Shown here: positions 32,216 through 32,869 of the stretch, in pieces
Numbering within the stretch: the first letter of the stretch is position 1
How the letters are laid out: every line of letters begins with the position of its first letter
DNA from: Deferribacteraceae bacterium UBA1873
Lineage (GTDB): Bacteria; Chrysiogenota; Deferribacteres; Deferribacterales; Flexistipitaceae
Direction: 5' to 3'
DNA: 32,869 bases
Assembly: GCA_002338145.1 (NCBI GenBank)
Contig: DDHP01000042.1
Location: 2,373-35,241 of the forward strand
Made by a program: the position numbers and the translations under genes
Notes under the pieces: generated by a model
What the model saw: the letters and a program-made list of their open reading frames with translations, nothing else
Told to the model about the DNA's origin: nothing
The model's database searches: none

Positions 32216-32839
32216 CTAATTCCCTTCTATTTTTACTTTTATATTTTGCAGATTAACCAGCTTTGACAGAGCTGTCAAATAATCTGAAAGGGGATTTATA
32301 TATTTATCGTCTAATCCCTGTATATCGATATTGACAGATGTAAAATCAGAAATATTTATCAGATAATCTGCTACACCTTCATAATCGTTCAAAGAGAACT
32401 GCCTCACATCCACACCGATCCCATCATTGCTGATTACTCCCAATAGTTCATCTCTGCCTTCAGCCACCATCGGTTTATTGTTAGCCTTTCTGAATATTTC
32501 AAATTTTGGTATATTGCTCTTCTTGTAGCCTTCCGTCAGTATAATATCAACTGTACCGTAAAATTTCAGTACCATTTCTTCCATAGTATACTCCTTTTCA
32601 TAGGATTGAACCATAGCCATCTTTTGATCTGAAGATATACTAACAATTTTTGCTCCGGCATGTTTCAATCGGTAAGAATCCTTCCCTGGCTTATCAATTT
32701 CAAATTTATGCGCATCATGCTTAATTGCACCTACAGTATAGCCTCTTCTTACCAGCACAGGTATCAGGTTTTCAAGGAAAGTAGTTTTCCCGCTGCCTGA
32801 AGATCCTACAAATGAGTAAACAGGCTTAATTTTAGACAT
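32216..32839 (-). CDS. mobB: Molybdopterin-guanine dinucleotide biosynthesis adapter MobB
   Basis: MobB is a GTP-binding accessory protein in making the bis-MGD cofactor of molybdenum and tungsten oxidoreductases. The 207 residues have the P-loop GSSGSGKT at 12-19, AIKHDAHKFEIDKPGKDSYR (switch region, conserved in MobB) and the VDIILTEGYKKSNIPKFEIFR motif near 97-117. The family is usually about 165-180 residues, and the extra 40 at the C-terminus (from about 168) are not recognised. CGGAGGA precedes the ATG. Its stop codon lies just before the dnaE ribosome site, so the four genes mobB-dnaE-thiD-rqcP form one run. Confidence 0.92.
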   Translation of the reverse strand: MSKIKPVYSFVGSSGSGKTTFLENLIPVLVRRGYTVGAIKHDAHKFEIDKPGKDSYRLKHAGAKIVSISSDQKMAMVQSYEKEYTMEEMVLKFYGTVDIILTEGYKKSNIPKFEIFRKANNKPMVAEGRDELLGVISNDGIGVDVRQFSLNDYEGVADYLINISDFTSVNIDIQGLDDKYINPLSDYLTALSKLVNLQNIKVKIEGN

Positions 32840-32869
32840 ATTTATCCTCCGGTTTTAATTTACATTCAC

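Overview
This AT-rich window looks like chromosomal DNA from a motile, Gram-negative, respiring bacterium. Supporting signs are flagellar L- and P-ring genes, lipoproteins, a type I cytochrome c maturation cluster, FabI, and a FliW/CsrA pair ending a flagellar operon. The gene order and codon bias suggest a Deferribacterota-type organism (Flexistipes/Deferribacter relatives), but that is recognition from memory, not a computed placement. No tRNA, rRNA, CRISPR array, prophage or intact insertion sequence was seen.

Layout. 1-950 (-) is the N-terminal part of a PAS/AAA+ sigma-54 activator cut by the window edge. 1362-2279 (-) is an AEC-family permease. 2546-5796 (+) carries ruvB, radA and fabI. 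5879-8541 (-) is a tightly coupled cheV - cpoB/ybgF - LysM operon, read divergently from a ferritin gene at 8695-9207 (+). 9269-21577 (+) is a long flagellar locus: unknown lipoprotein, flgF, flgG, flgA, flgH, flgI, flgJ (rod-binding part only), flgM, flgN, flgK, a giant flgL, fliW, csrA. 21580-25756 (-) is the ccmF-ccmA-ccmB-ccmC-ccmD cluster, including a 45-residue ccmD-like gene. 26222-27490 (+) is a secreted M16-family homolog without the zinc motif. 27636-32839 (-) is mobB - dnaE - thiD - rqcP-like S4 protein.

Regulation visible in the sequence. The flagellar locus shows a sigma hierarchy. A near-consensus sigma-54 promoter precedes the lipoprotein/flgF start, a second sigma-54-like site precedes flgH, and a sigma-28 promoter with exact TAAA-N15-GCCGATTA spacing precedes flgM. 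Both sigma-54 sites lie in the 5' arm of an inverted repeat whose 3' arm holds the Shine-Dalgarno sequence (and, in the first case, the start codon). Read-through RNA should therefore hide the ribosome site, while RNA started at the sigma-54 promoter would lack the 5' arm and stay open. This promoter-dependent translational gate is the most interesting signal in the window.

Other notable points are a 1168-residue FlgL with repeated insert modules, a MITE-like element with terminal inverted repeats and a possible 5-bp target duplication at 27496-27635, a cluster of REP-like repeats at 25964-26130, an intact PHP metal site in DnaE, and back-to-back promoters between ferritin and cheV.
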